35,494 nucleotides of DNA from Fibrobacter sp. GTDB lineage: Bacteria > Fibrobacterota > Chitinivibrionia > Chitinivibrionales > Chitinispirillaceae. Both the position numbers and the translations under genes were made by a program. The notes beneath the pieces are model-generated. The model made no database searches. It was not told the origin of the DNA and saw only the letters and a list, made by a program, of their open reading frames with translations. The DNA is taken from the NCBI GenBank assembly GCA_012513915.1, contig JAAZBG010000086.1, positions 1 to 35,494 on the forward strand, read 5' to 3'. Positions 1 to 8,470 of this stretch are shown here, piece by piece (position 1 is the stretch's first letter; every line of letters begins with the position of its first letter).

Positions 1-285
1 GAAGAAGTAAGGAAGTAAAGAAGTAAAGAAGTAAAGAAGTAAAGAAGTAAGGAAGTAAGGAAGTAAGGAAGTAAGGAAGTAAAGAAGTAAAGAAGTAAAG
101 AAGTGAAGAAGTAAGGAAGTAAAGAAGTAAAGAAGTAAAGAAGTAAAGAAGTAAGGAAGTAAGGAAGTAAGGAAGTAAGGAAGTAAGGAAGTAAGGAAGT
201 AAGGAAGTAAAGAAGTGAAGAAGTGAAGAAGTGAAGAAGTGAAGAAGTGAAGAAGTGAAGAAGTGAAGAAGTGAAGAAGTGAAGA
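1..285. repeat. 35-copy octanucleotide tandem repeat array
   Basis: From position 4 to 283 the sequence is 35 unbroken units of 8 bases, flanked by a partial unit on each side. Three unit variants occur: GAAGTAAG, GAAGTAAA and GAAGTGAA. They are clustered, and the last stretch (about 212-283) is all GAAGTGAA, which suggests local homogenisation. The phase never slips across the array. On the + strand the units bring stops in every frame. On the - strand all three frames are free of stops. The array touches the window edge, so its full length and left neighbour are unknown. It is not CRISPR: there are no spacers. Confidence 0.95.
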
Positions 286-379
286 GTATATACGTTGATA
301 TTCAGGATTGGATATTTGATATTTTCCAGTATATACATTATTGAATTTGAAAAAAACGGATCACAAATAACCCCCAGCT

Positions 380-408
380 CCCCCTCTCCAATTCTTTTGG
401 AGAGGGGG
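380..408. repeat. GC-rich perfect hairpin, REP-like, followed by a G9 tract
   Basis: A perfect 12-bp inverted repeat (CCCCCTCTCCAA at 380-391, TTGGAGAGGGGG at 397-408) encloses a 5-base loop. It is followed by CC and nine consecutive G residues (411-419). The stretch lies between the octamer array and aroD. Palindromes of this C-rich/G-rich type are common intergenic repeats in several phyla. Whether other copies exist in this genome cannot be judged from the window. There is no T tract on + after the stem, so a terminator role is unlikely in that direction. Confidence 0.8.
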
Positions 409-445
409 CCGGGGGGGGGTGAGGCAGATGCAAATGGAGAATGGA

Positions 446-1123
446 ATGCTATCAATCGGCAGTTGTTTACTTGGGAATGCACCGAAGGTGGTTGCTGTTA
501 TTGATGAACTTTTCAGTATTGAAAAGATTCTTGATGTAAAGCAGGATGGTGCGGATATATTTGAAATGCGCATTGATTGTTACAAGGCACCACTTGACAC
601 TATTGTCGCATATCTCGAAAAAGTAAAGAATGAAGCTGCGGTTCCGATGATCGGAACAGTGCGTGAAAACGATTGGACATCAAAGGATCGTATCCCTATT
701 TTCAGGGCGATCATGCCGTTTGTTGACAGTATTGATCTTGAGCTCGGGACACCGATCTCAAATGAGGTTCGCGATTTTGCACACGGCAAAACAATTATCG
801 TTTCGGAACATGACTACAATAAGACACCATCAAACGATTGCTTGAACGATATGGTGAAACGCTCACTTGATCAGGGTGCCGATATTGTAAAACTCGCAGT
901 GATGGCAAACAGTCGCGATGATGTCCGCCGGTTGTTTACTTTTACACAGGAGTGCACTATACCGGTTGTCACCATCGCAATGGGATCTCACGGAACAATC
1001 TCAAGGGTGATTGCTCCGCTGTTCGGATCTTTGTTTACCTATGGATTCATTGAGAAGCCAGTCGCACCGGGTCAATTAAGTGCAAAGAAACTGGTTGAGG
1101 AGATCGGGTTGTACTTCGCGTGA
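446..1123 (+). CDS. aroD: Type I 3-dehydroquinate dehydratase (AroD)
   Basis: This enzyme converts 3-dehydroquinate to 3-dehydroshikimate, the third step of the shikimate pathway, in the cytoplasm. The type I (Schiff-base) family is shown by the N-terminal substrate motif EMRID, the SEHDY motif with the catalytic histidine (His122 from the chosen start), the Schiff-base lysine in VKLAV (Lys149), and the C-terminal MGSHGTISR phosphate/carboxylate-binding stretch. At 225 residues it has the usual family length. I chose ATG 446 because GGAGA lies 5 bases before it and MLSIGSC matches the usual start of the family. In-frame upstream starts exist (GTG 419, ATG 428, ATG 434), but the GTG begins inside the G9 tract. 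No other shikimate gene is adjacent. The hairpin and G tract upstream could affect expression. Confidence 0.93.
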   Translation: MLSIGSCLLGNAPKVVAVIDELFSIEKILDVKQDGADIFEMRIDCYKAPLDTIVAYLEKVKNEAAVPMIGTVRENDWTSKDRIPIFRAIMPFVDSIDLELGTPISNEVRDFAHGKTIIVSEHDYNKTPSNDCLNDMVKRSLDQGADIVKLAVMANSRDDVRRLFTFTQECTIPVVTIAMGSHGTISRVIAPLFGSLFTYGFIEKPVAPGQLSAKKLVEEIGLYFA

Positions 1124-1171
1124 GACCAAATTGATTTCTTTAAGTCCAGGCACTACCTTGAATCACCCATC

Positions 1172-1217
1172 TCCCTGACGATCGGGGTTCGGAATTCAGA
1201 GGCCTGACCGTCAGGGA
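1172..1217. repeat. Inverted repeat between aroD and the envelope operon
   Basis: TCCCTGACG (1172-1180) pairs perfectly with CGTCAGGGA (1209-1217) around a 28-base loop. It lies between two convergent transcription units (aroD + and the gene ending at 1320 -). There is no clear T run on either side, so it may be a weak bidirectional terminator or simply an intergenic palindrome. The rest of the 1124-1319 gap shows nothing else. Confidence 0.5.
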
Positions 1218-1319
1218 GGGCTCATCTTTCACCGATAAATTTCTTTATCACATTGCAATTATTATTTAAGTCCCGGGGATTGAGGGGGCCGTCAGTATAG
1301 TGGCGTTTAGTGTACCTCT

Positions 1320-4300
1320 CTACCGCCTCTGCCGTGAATAATCGGGTGAGAGTACCGTTCCCCAGTTGTCAAAATCATACCCTAATGTAAAGGTCAGACG
1401 GTCCCCGCCGATTGGTCTGTCTCTGTCAAGGCCGCGATCGTAACGGAGTTTGATTGCCATTGGAAATGAGCTGAATGTTTTTGTCTCAAGTCTGATCTCT
1501 CCGCCAACAGACAGTAAGACATCATCACGTCCAAGATCCCGGATATCGGATGGATTATCAAATGCCGCACCACCTGAAATGTTAAATGCACCATAGAGCT
1601 GATCGAAATAGATAAAACTAAATCTTTTGTCAATTAGCCCTTTCCATAATGGGAATCTGTACGAGAACTCACCCTGGATAACTGTATTGCCGGTAAGGAC
1701 GAGTGTATCAAATGATACAATGGAGTCTTTATTTGTTTTAATAGCTTTTGTCTTTTGGGACTTGTAGAAATAGGAGTAACCGGGTAACCATCCGGCCGGT
1801 TGAAAATATGATGGCAGTGGTGTGTCACCTTTTGTCGTATTTTCTATAGTAACACCATTAAGATCAATATGGAAATCATGTTTTTTATACCATGGTGTTG
1901 GTATACCCATTTTCAGGTGACCCCGTATCTCATGATACGTGTACTTGTCAAATCGTTCCTTATTCTGATTAAAACTGTTTTCCTCCTTTAGTGCAAGCAT
2001 GGTATTATAGGTGTATTGAAGCTTCAATACATGGCCTTCAGGTGAGATCGTACTCCTGCTGTTCATGCCGATTTTACCCGTCGTTGCCATAGCACCAAAA
2101 CGAAACCCTTGATCAAGTGTGTATTTAAAATCTACCACACTGTCAATGTACACATTAACATCAGTCATATTGCCGCCAAGGAGCAGATGTGCTCCGGGGC
2201 CTTGTGCAAGTGTCGTATTTTGATTGAGACTTTTAAAGAAATAATGAGAAACCTGCAGATTTAATTTCTGATACTGTACATTATAGGGGAGTTCATCAAT
2301 CTCATCTCTTCCCTCATTGTAAAATGTATCAACACCAGCTATACCCCGTAAACTGTAATCCATGGAGATATCAAAAGGAAGAGCATGGGTAGTTCCTATA
2401 AGGCCAATATCGTAATTGGCATCGGGATTAAAGAATCCTCGGTTCAGGTCAATGGGAAAATGTTTTGGTTCGAATAAAAAGTACCCGTCAATTTCGTTTC
2501 CAAGATTTGATAAAGTAAGCGGCTCAATAAGATTGAAAATTAATCCTGTTTTAAAAACAGTTTTGCCTTTGTTGACATTGTTTGTTTCTGTTACAGCCTG
2601 TTCTGCGAAAAATGTCGGAACGAGAAGTAACTGACGCGGCATTCGTGAATATTTTCGTGGTGTTGATATTGACAATGTGCATGGCTCTTCCGGTGTATAT
2701 CCTTTTTCCGTAACCGTTGGGTGCACTGTGGCTGAGTCAGCGGCGGTAACCGGTACGATGTTGTCGATATAGTAAATTCCGTATCCTTCCTTGGCATATC
2801 CGGCGTAGACAAGTTTTTTATTGTCAGGCGAAATTGATGGTGCAAAAGCTCCGCCGGTTACATTAGTGATCTGCTCCAGTTTACCTGATGCAAATTCATA
2901 CCGGTAGATGTTAAAAATACCGGTTCTGTCGGATGAAAAATAGAGGTGTTTGCTGTCGGGGCTGAAACGGGGATCACGCTCATCGTGCTCGGTATCACAG
3001 ATGATCTCACATTTTTTTGTTGTTGTATCAAAGATTGCAACTTTACGGTTTTTATAATCGAAGTAGCTGAATGCAATTTTTGATCCATCAGGAGCCCAGT
3101 CGATTGTATAGATAAAGAACAGATCATTTTTAGTCGTATCTACAGGGTACATTGTTTTCAGGATTTTACCGGATGTATCGGTGAGAATAAGCCTGAATTT
3201 GTCAACATCACGCTGTGCTCCAGCAAATGTTTTGCCATCAGGCGAAAATACAGCATTCATAATATCTTTGCCAAAGGTAATCTGTTTTTCAGTTTTTTTA
3301 TGAAAGAGCCCTTTTGGCTTTTTTCCTGATGGCATCGTATCAATGAAAATATCACGGACCGGTTCACCGCCACGCTCCGGTGGCAAAATCGATTTGCGTG
3401 ATTTTGGTGATGTATAACAGATTTTACCAGTAGCGGCATTAATGCTGTAAAAACCACCTAATGGCTTGACCAGTTTAATTTTGTCATCTTCCTTGACTGT
3501 ATCAGAAAGTGAATACAGATACATCATCTTGCGTCCGTACTCGCTCTTACCGTTCGATAAAAAGAATATCCCTTTACCGTCAGGGGTAAACTGAGGCCAG
3601 AAGTTTTCATAACCATACTTATTGATTTTTTTGCCATACACCTGAGTTCCAAGGTTTTTAACCTGTTCCTTGTAGTGCTTTTCAAGATGCTTTTTCCAGT
3701 CTTCATATAAGCGTTTTCCGCTGATACCAAGCACTTCCTTTATCGATCGGTCGAACGTAAGACGGGGAAATTTACTGGATGCACGCAGCAGGGCCGGAAC
3801 CTTGTCATAACCGTAGGTTTCTGCAATGTACTTAACAAGAGAGAAACCGTGGTTGTATGTTTTTTCATAATCATCACCCTTACCGGTAAAAACCTGCATG
3901 TGATTCCAGGAGAGAATGTTATTAGAAAGCGACAGTGATCGCATAATCATATCACGATGTGAATCCCAAGAATCACCATTATTTCGTGTACTCTCGTATT
4001 GAGCGATACCCTCAGAAAACCAGCGCGGGAGCATCTCTGATGGAAACGAGTGAATCGCTTCCACACGGTTTACTTCGTTAGGGTGGGAAAAATAGCCAAT
4101 TCGAAAATCGGATATAACAGATGGCGTTCTTATTGCTGATGACATTGAAACAATATGTGCATACTCATGGGCAATGACATCTTCGAACCAGTCATGGCTT
4201 CCGCGCATGTTGAAATCAAAATCGTGAGTCCAGAGGGTGATCGTGTTGGTATAGTGAAGTGCCCAGCCGTTACTCTCATCACTGTCGAGGATCACCACAT

Positions 4301-4529
4301 TGGTCTTATTTGGCAGTGCGATATTGTAAGTGTGCCTGTAAATCGAGTATAGTTCTTCAAAGCGTGATGCAACTTTTTTTACAAGATGCCCGGTTCCATC
4401 CATGTAACTAATAATAAAATGTTCTGTTTCAACGGTGTGAAATTTTAAGCCATGGGCGTTAAATTTTGCCGCAAACACAGAAGTAACTGCAAAAAGAACG
4501 AGAAAAAGAGCGCGTAGTCGAAGTTTCAC
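1320..4529 (-). CDS. Outer-membrane gluzincin metalloprotease with PD40 propeller and C-terminal beta-barrel
   Basis: This 1069-residue exported protein has a signal peptide (residues 1-20, cut near VFA-AKF). An N-terminal peptidase MA-like (gluzincin) domain carries the zinc motif HEYAH at 121-125 and the downstream glutamate ligand in WFSEGIAQY (Glu173). TolB/PD40 propeller repeats follow from about residue 310 (FTPDGKG, FSPDGKT, APDGSK, FSPDSKH, SPDNKK). The region from about 690 to the end has alternating hydrophobic strands that look like an outer-membrane beta-barrel. It may be a surface or periplasmic protease anchored by its own barrel; substrate unknown. The GTG start at 4529 has GGAA about 9 bases upstream. 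It follows the M6-like gene by only 19 bases, so the two are probably one operon. The protease fold is well supported by the motif spacing; activity is inferred. Confidence 0.8.
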   Translation of the reverse strand: MKLRLRALFLVLFAVTSVFAAKFNAHGLKFHTVETEHFIISYMDGTGHLVKKVASRFEELYSIYRHTYNIALPNKTNVVILDSDESNGWALHYTNTITLWTHDFDFNMRGSHDWFEDVIAHEYAHIVSMSSAIRTPSVISDFRIGYFSHPNEVNRVEAIHSFPSEMLPRWFSEGIAQYESTRNNGDSWDSHRDMIMRSLSLSNNILSWNHMQVFTGKGDDYEKTYNHGFSLVKYIAETYGYDKVPALLRASSKFPRLTFDRSIKEVLGISGKRLYEDWKKHLEKHYKEQVKNLGTQVYGKKINKYGYENFWPQFTPDGKGIFFLSNGKSEYGRKMMYLYSLSDTVKEDDKIKLVKPLGGFYSINAATGKICYTSPKSRKSILPPERGGEPVRDIFIDTMPSGKKPKGLFHKKTEKQITFGKDIMNAVFSPDGKTFAGAQRDVDKFRLILTDTSGKILKTMYPVDTTKNDLFFIYTIDWAPDGSKIAFSYFDYKNRKVAIFDTTTKKCEIICDTEHDERDPRFSPDSKHLYFSSDRTGIFNIYRYEFASGKLEQITNVTGGAFAPSISPDNKKLVYAGYAKEGYGIYYIDNIVPVTAADSATVHPTVTEKGYTPEEPCTLSISTPRKYSRMPRQLLLVPTFFAEQAVTETNNVNKGKTVFKTGLIFNLIEPLTLSNLGNEIDGYFLFEPKHFPIDLNRGFFNPDANYDIGLIGTTHALPFDISMDYSLRGIAGVDTFYNEGRDEIDELPYNVQYQKLNLQVSHYFFKSLNQNTTLAQGPGAHLLLGGNMTDVNVYIDSVVDFKYTLDQGFRFGAMATTGKIGMNSRSTISPEGHVLKLQYTYNTMLALKEENSFNQNKERFDKYTYHEIRGHLKMGIPTPWYKKHDFHIDLNGVTIENTTKGDTPLPSYFQPAGWLPGYSYFYKSQKTKAIKTNKDSIVSFDTLVLTGNTVIQGEFSYRFPLWKGLIDKRFSFIYFDQLYGAFNISGGAAFDNPSDIRDLGRDDVLLSVGGEIRLETKTFSSFPMAIKLRYDRGLDRDRPIGGDRLTFTLGYDFDNWGTVLSPDYSRQRR

Positions 4530-4548
4530 AATGATTTTTCCAATGTTG

Positions 4549-7500
4549 TTATTTTATGATTGCCATTTTCCAGTATTGCGAATAAGTCTTGCCATTTATT
4601 TTCGCTTCCATCCGGCAGCGATAAACCGCAGGGCCGAAATCCTTAACAGAAACATTGAGTTCGTTCCAGTCGGGGTAGCTGCCACTTAGCTGATCCGGTG
4701 CTTTGCCCATGGTTGAATTTGAATAAACCTTAAACCCGGAATAGGTAAATATCTCAAGCTTTACATTGGTAGCCGGACCATTGAATTTGTATCTGAAGAC
4801 AACATCAGTAACATTTTTCCTGATCAGTGCGGGGTTGGGATAGCTGAATAACGACAACGGTTCTTTATCGTTTACAAGAGAAGAAAGCTGTGCACCACCG
4901 TATGCACATGATCTGCCGTTATCATAACCGCACTGCGCCCAGAACACTGAATCGGGAAGGATATCTTTTGCAAGCTGCCAGCGATAGATCCACCCTTCAG
5001 TCGTTACGGCGAAAAGATCCGGTGTCGTATTAGTATTTGTAAATGCAATCATAGGCGATGTTGACATTGTGCTTCCTGTGGTAAGCGGCCAGCTTGATTG
5101 GTAATTTTTCATAATAACCGATGAGGGACGTTTTGCGTTGCTACCTATGGCATCAACAAAACTACCGGGGATTATATATGGAAGTACTAATGAATCTCCT
5201 ATACCAATCATCGTGTCAACTTCACCTTTTCGAAGATCGGTTAAACTATCAGTCGATCCATCACTTTTTGTAAACCAGACAATACCACGCTGAGGATCTG
5301 CTTTTGTGATTTTTTTAATTGCAAATGTCGCATTTTCTCCTGTCGGTGATGCGAACAGGACAAGCGGATCCCGGCTTTTTCCTGTAACAACTACCGGTGA
5401 TGTATTTACGGCACCTTTTTGATACCAGTATTTTTTGTCAAGATATGCAGGCCATCCGTAAACGAGTACCCCTTTATAATTAATTGCATAGATGCCATTG
5501 GAACCACCAGCCACAATATCAAGATATCCGTCACGGTTGATATCTGCAAGAGAGGGTAGTCCGTTATTTATCGGAAACAATGCCCTGTTTGCACCACGCC
5601 GCTCAACATTTTCTGCTGTATATGAGTAGATGTTGCACAGGTCATTCGGCTCCACAGTCCAGCCTTCTGCAAGAGTCAGATTTCTATTGTAAACCCATAT
5701 ACCATGCCTGCTGTCTGCAACGATAATTTCACTTGCATTATCTTTATCAAGATCGCCGGTGATAAGTGTGTATGGGCCGATACCGGTAGTAATCTTCACT
5801 GTTGAATCTGCTTTTGTACTGTTCACTGACAGCAGCGATAGGGTACCATCAATTTGCATGACCGCAATTGCACCAAGCTCCCGTACTGCCGCGATGGCAC
5901 AGACTGCACTGTCGGACGGAAGCTTAACAGAATGCAAGGTGTCAAATGTTTTTCCGAAAACGATCTGACCGGTTGTTGTTCCTGCCGCCCAGGATGAATC
6001 CCGGTAGTTGCAGAGTGTTGTTGATGGAATACCATTGAGTCGTAGCGTGTCAAGAATCATTCCTGTTGCAACAGAAACTGATTTTAGAATGTACACTTTT
6101 CCATTCAATGATGGAATCATGATTGATCCGGCGACCGTTGATGGCATTGCGGCGGGATTTGGAATGCTGTCAAGGTATGCAACCGTATCCGCTGACGCAA
6201 CTACTGATCCAAAAATATCACTGCGGTTTACCAGTGTTTGCTTCTTATTATATGGATTAATTGATGTATCTGATGGCCAGAGATAACATCTGCCCGATTT
6301 GCCAATAAGGAAAAACTCTTTTTCTGGTTGTGTTTTGTCAATGTCAACCACCAGCGGTTCAAGAAATTGATCCGGAGCTGCACGCTTGGGCCAGTTATCA
6401 ACGCTGAAATCCCATTTCAACTGAACATTAAAGACACTATCGGAAAAATTTGTGATGTAATGATCGCCATCATTTTTTGAAAGATAATATAACTCTTTAT
6501 TGACAGCGGGTGATGTTGTCCCGATTTTCATTGACAGGTAGGTATGCCCGCCATCTTTTGCACGCGTTGATGGCCGTGTGTAAGGGCCGATGGAATCGTA
6601 GGTTGATAGTTCAGATTTAATTGTTGTCTGATGCGGAAAGATATCCTCAGACCCGCCGTAATCATAAATTGCAGAATAAAATGCGTTGGAGAAAGTGATA
6701 CCAAGATCATTGACTCCGTCAGCTTCTACCAGTGAAACGCCGCGGTACAAAGAATCGGCATTGATGAAATTATTTGCAAGGCGGTTTCTGATTATGTTTT
6801 CGTCGACATGCCAGACAAGAATTCCTGATGCCGGAAGGCTGATATCATTATTGTTTACTTTTTCAATCACCCGGTAATTGTTGGTGGTCACTACATTTTT
6901 TTCGATATTGACATTGTTGGGATATTCCGCAATATGAACAATATTATCATCCTCGGTAGTATCATATTTGAACAGATCCTTGTTTCCGCTGAGATTGCGC
7001 TGCCTGTTTTCAACAAGATAGTACTCATGATCATTTATCGGTACTAAAAGGATCGTTGTATCATCACCGGTATACGCTGCGGCGGTTGCACTGTCACGAT
7101 CAAGTACTGAGGTTAGTGCTTTTACCTGATAGTTTTTTCTTACACCCGGTGATGCAATTTTTACCTTATCCCATCCCATAAATGCGCGTACCCATGCAGA
7201 AGGGTAGGGGGGAATAAATCCTTTTCCTGCTGAGTATCCGGCAAAATCCATAATGCAGAATGAACCGATTGCTGATGTTCCGCTTGACGTAGAAAAAAGA
7301 TCCGGAATACCAAGCTGACGGGCAATCTGATTAACAAGAACACCCTGAATACCCCAATTGAGCCCGTCCTGGTTAGATGTTTCGGCGCACATCATTATTT
7401 CGTCAAGAAGCATCTCTCCGTTTTTACCATTGACCGGAAAACCTGCTGTTTTTAATTTGAGTGAATCCTTGTAATATTTAATAAAATCACGGTTGATGAA

Positions 7501-8313
7501 TGCGTCAATAAGGTCTGACGGTGTATCGTTGTATTTCCCGCGGCCATCACCACCGTTTGTCAAATAGGAGGCTCCTGCATGAATAATCATGAAAACAGTT
7601 TTATGGCCTGCCTGATCACGGAAGGTCTTGTCTGATGCATTATAGGTAATGTTTGCAAAAGGAGAATTTGTTTTTGCATCATTAGCTGCCGCAATTGCAT
7701 CATTTATAAACCGCATGAGCCCCGCAGTCTTTCTATTGTAGTAATCATCATATGATTCCTTCTTTTTCTTTCCACCAGGTGAATAAGCTGGCAGCGCGTC
7801 TTTTACAGAATAACCCACTTCGTTGTTTGATTTCGGATAAATTTCACTGGTGATGATAAGTTTACCTTTTGAAACTTTCTTATAATATGATTTTACCATT
7901 TCCAGCTGCAGTGCGAAATAGGTCGAATCATGAGGCAATCTGTCGTATTTGTAGAGTGTATCGTTATTCTTCTCAATGGTGGAGTAGTTGATTTTCTCAT
8001 CCTGATCACCATTATCAAGGTTTGCGGTTGTGAAAAACAAGCCGTTACCCGTTGTCAATGTTGAAACATCTTTCTGGAATTGTACACGGATAGCAATAAG
8101 TTTTATGGTGTCAGCCTGATTACTTCGGGTGAAGTTAATGGACCACTGATGATCCCGTGCGGTTTCGACCAGTTGTTTTGATGAGGTGCTTTTTAATAGA
8201 AACGGATATGGGCCACTTAGCCCGATACCGATTTCAGAATCAAGCGCCGCTGAAAGAACTGCCGAATATGCGCACACTACTCCTGTAAAAAGTATTCTGA
8301 TTGACTTGATCAT
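4549..8313 (-). CDS. M6-protease-like surface protein, catalytic motif lost, with T9SS-type C-terminal domain
   Basis: A 1254-residue secreted protein with a signal peptide (about 1-23). Residues about 60-560 follow the M6 (immune inhibitor A-like) metalloprotease layout: the MIIHAG strand (242-247), the active-site region, the later SAWVRAFMGWDKV block (372-384), and GILVWHVDEN with VEADG (497-533). Where active members have HExxHxxGxPD, this protein reads NQIARQLGIPD (328-338): both histidines and the glutamate are replaced, so zinc binding and catalysis are not expected. FG-GAP/VCBS-like repeats with calcium-loop sequences follow (DLDKDNASEI near 852, DINRDGYLDI near 920). The last 100 residues begin with YPNPA (1158-1162) and end KMAIIK, resembling a type A T9SS sorting domain. 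It is probably displayed or released at the cell surface as a binding or structural protein. It leads a two-gene operon; GGGG lies 8 bases before ATG 8313. Confidence 0.82.
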   Translation of the reverse strand: MIKSIRILFTGVVCAYSAVLSAALDSEIGIGLSGPYPFLLKSTSSKQLVETARDHQWSINFTRSNQADTIKLIAIRVQFQKDVSTLTTGNGLFFTTANLDNGDQDEKINYSTIEKNNDTLYKYDRLPHDSTYFALQLEMVKSYYKKVSKGKLIITSEIYPKSNNEVGYSVKDALPAYSPGGKKKKESYDDYYNRKTAGLMRFINDAIAAANDAKTNSPFANITYNASDKTFRDQAGHKTVFMIIHAGASYLTNGGDGRGKYNDTPSDLIDAFINRDFIKYYKDSLKLKTAGFPVNGKNGEMLLDEIMMCAETSNQDGLNWGIQGVLVNQIARQLGIPDLFSTSSGTSAIGSFCIMDFAGYSAGKGFIPPYPSAWVRAFMGWDKVKIASPGVRKNYQVKALTSVLDRDSATAAAYTGDDTTILLVPINDHEYYLVENRQRNLSGNKDLFKYDTTEDDNIVHIAEYPNNVNIEKNVVTTNNYRVIEKVNNNDISLPASGILVWHVDENIIRNRLANNFINADSLYRGVSLVEADGVNDLGITFSNAFYSAIYDYGGSEDIFPHQTTIKSELSTYDSIGPYTRPSTRAKDGGHTYLSMKIGTTSPAVNKELYYLSKNDGDHYITNFSDSVFNVQLKWDFSVDNWPKRAAPDQFLEPLVVDIDKTQPEKEFFLIGKSGRCYLWPSDTSINPYNKKQTLVNRSDIFGSVVASADTVAYLDSIPNPAAMPSTVAGSIMIPSLNGKVYILKSVSVATGMILDTLRLNGIPSTTLCNYRDSSWAAGTTTGQIVFGKTFDTLHSVKLPSDSAVCAIAAVRELGAIAVMQIDGTLSLLSVNSTKADSTVKITTGIGPYTLITGDLDKDNASEIIVADSRHGIWVYNRNLTLAEGWTVEPNDLCNIYSYTAENVERRGANRALFPINNGLPSLADINRDGYLDIVAGGSNGIYAINYKGVLVYGWPAYLDKKYWYQKGAVNTSPVVVTGKSRDPLVLFASPTGENATFAIKKITKADPQRGIVWFTKSDGSTDSLTDLRKGEVDTMIGIGDSLVLPYIIPGSFVDAIGSNAKRPSSVIMKNYQSSWPLTTGSTMSTSPMIAFTNTNTTPDLFAVTTEGWIYRWQLAKDILPDSVFWAQCGYDNGRSCAYGGAQLSSLVNDKEPLSLFSYPNPALIRKNVTDVVFRYKFNGPATNVKLEIFTYSGFKVYSNSTMGKAPDQLSGSYPDWNELNVSVKDFGPAVYRCRMEAKINGKTYSQYWKMAIIK

Positions 8314-8376
8314 CGAAAAGACCCCATATCGTTAAAAATCAAAGATATCTCATTCTGCTGACACAACGAATGATTA

Positions 8377-8426
8377 ACAAAAAATAAGCTCATTCCATGT
8401 ATGAATGTTACATTCAGGGAATGAGC
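8377..8426 (-). terminator. Intrinsic terminator of the PorV-like unit
   Basis: Reading the - strand, GCTCATTCC (8426-8418) pairs with GGAATGAGC (8396-8388), with an inner palindrome TGAATGT-T-ACATTCA (8402-8416). The stem is followed by TTATTTTTTG (T run at 8384-8379). This is a classic hairpin plus U tract, placed 45 bases after the stop of the PorV-like gene. It separates that transcript from the M6-like operon, whose own promoter must therefore lie in 8314-8380; I see no convincing promoter boxes there. Confidence 0.8.
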
Positions 8427-8430
8427 AACG

Positions 8431-8446
8431 TTTACAAACTTGTAAA
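8431..8446. promoter_or_regulatory. Perfect dyad TTTACAA-AC-TTGTAAA
   Basis: A 16-base dyad (7-bp arms, 2-base centre) sits between the stop of the PorV-like gene and its terminator. The centre is too short for a stable RNA loop, so it looks more like a protein-binding site than a hairpin. Its TGTAAA half-sites recall those at 16424-16468. Function unknown; it could also be chance. Confidence 0.35.
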
Positions 8447-8470
8447 TTCACCTGACAGTGAAAAATACTA

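Noticed and set aside
1..285. CRISPR array
   Set aside because: The repeats are 8 bases, contiguous and without spacers; no cas genes are nearby.
4549..8313. Active M6 protease
   Set aside because: The zinc and catalytic residues of HExxH are all replaced in an otherwise well-kept domain.
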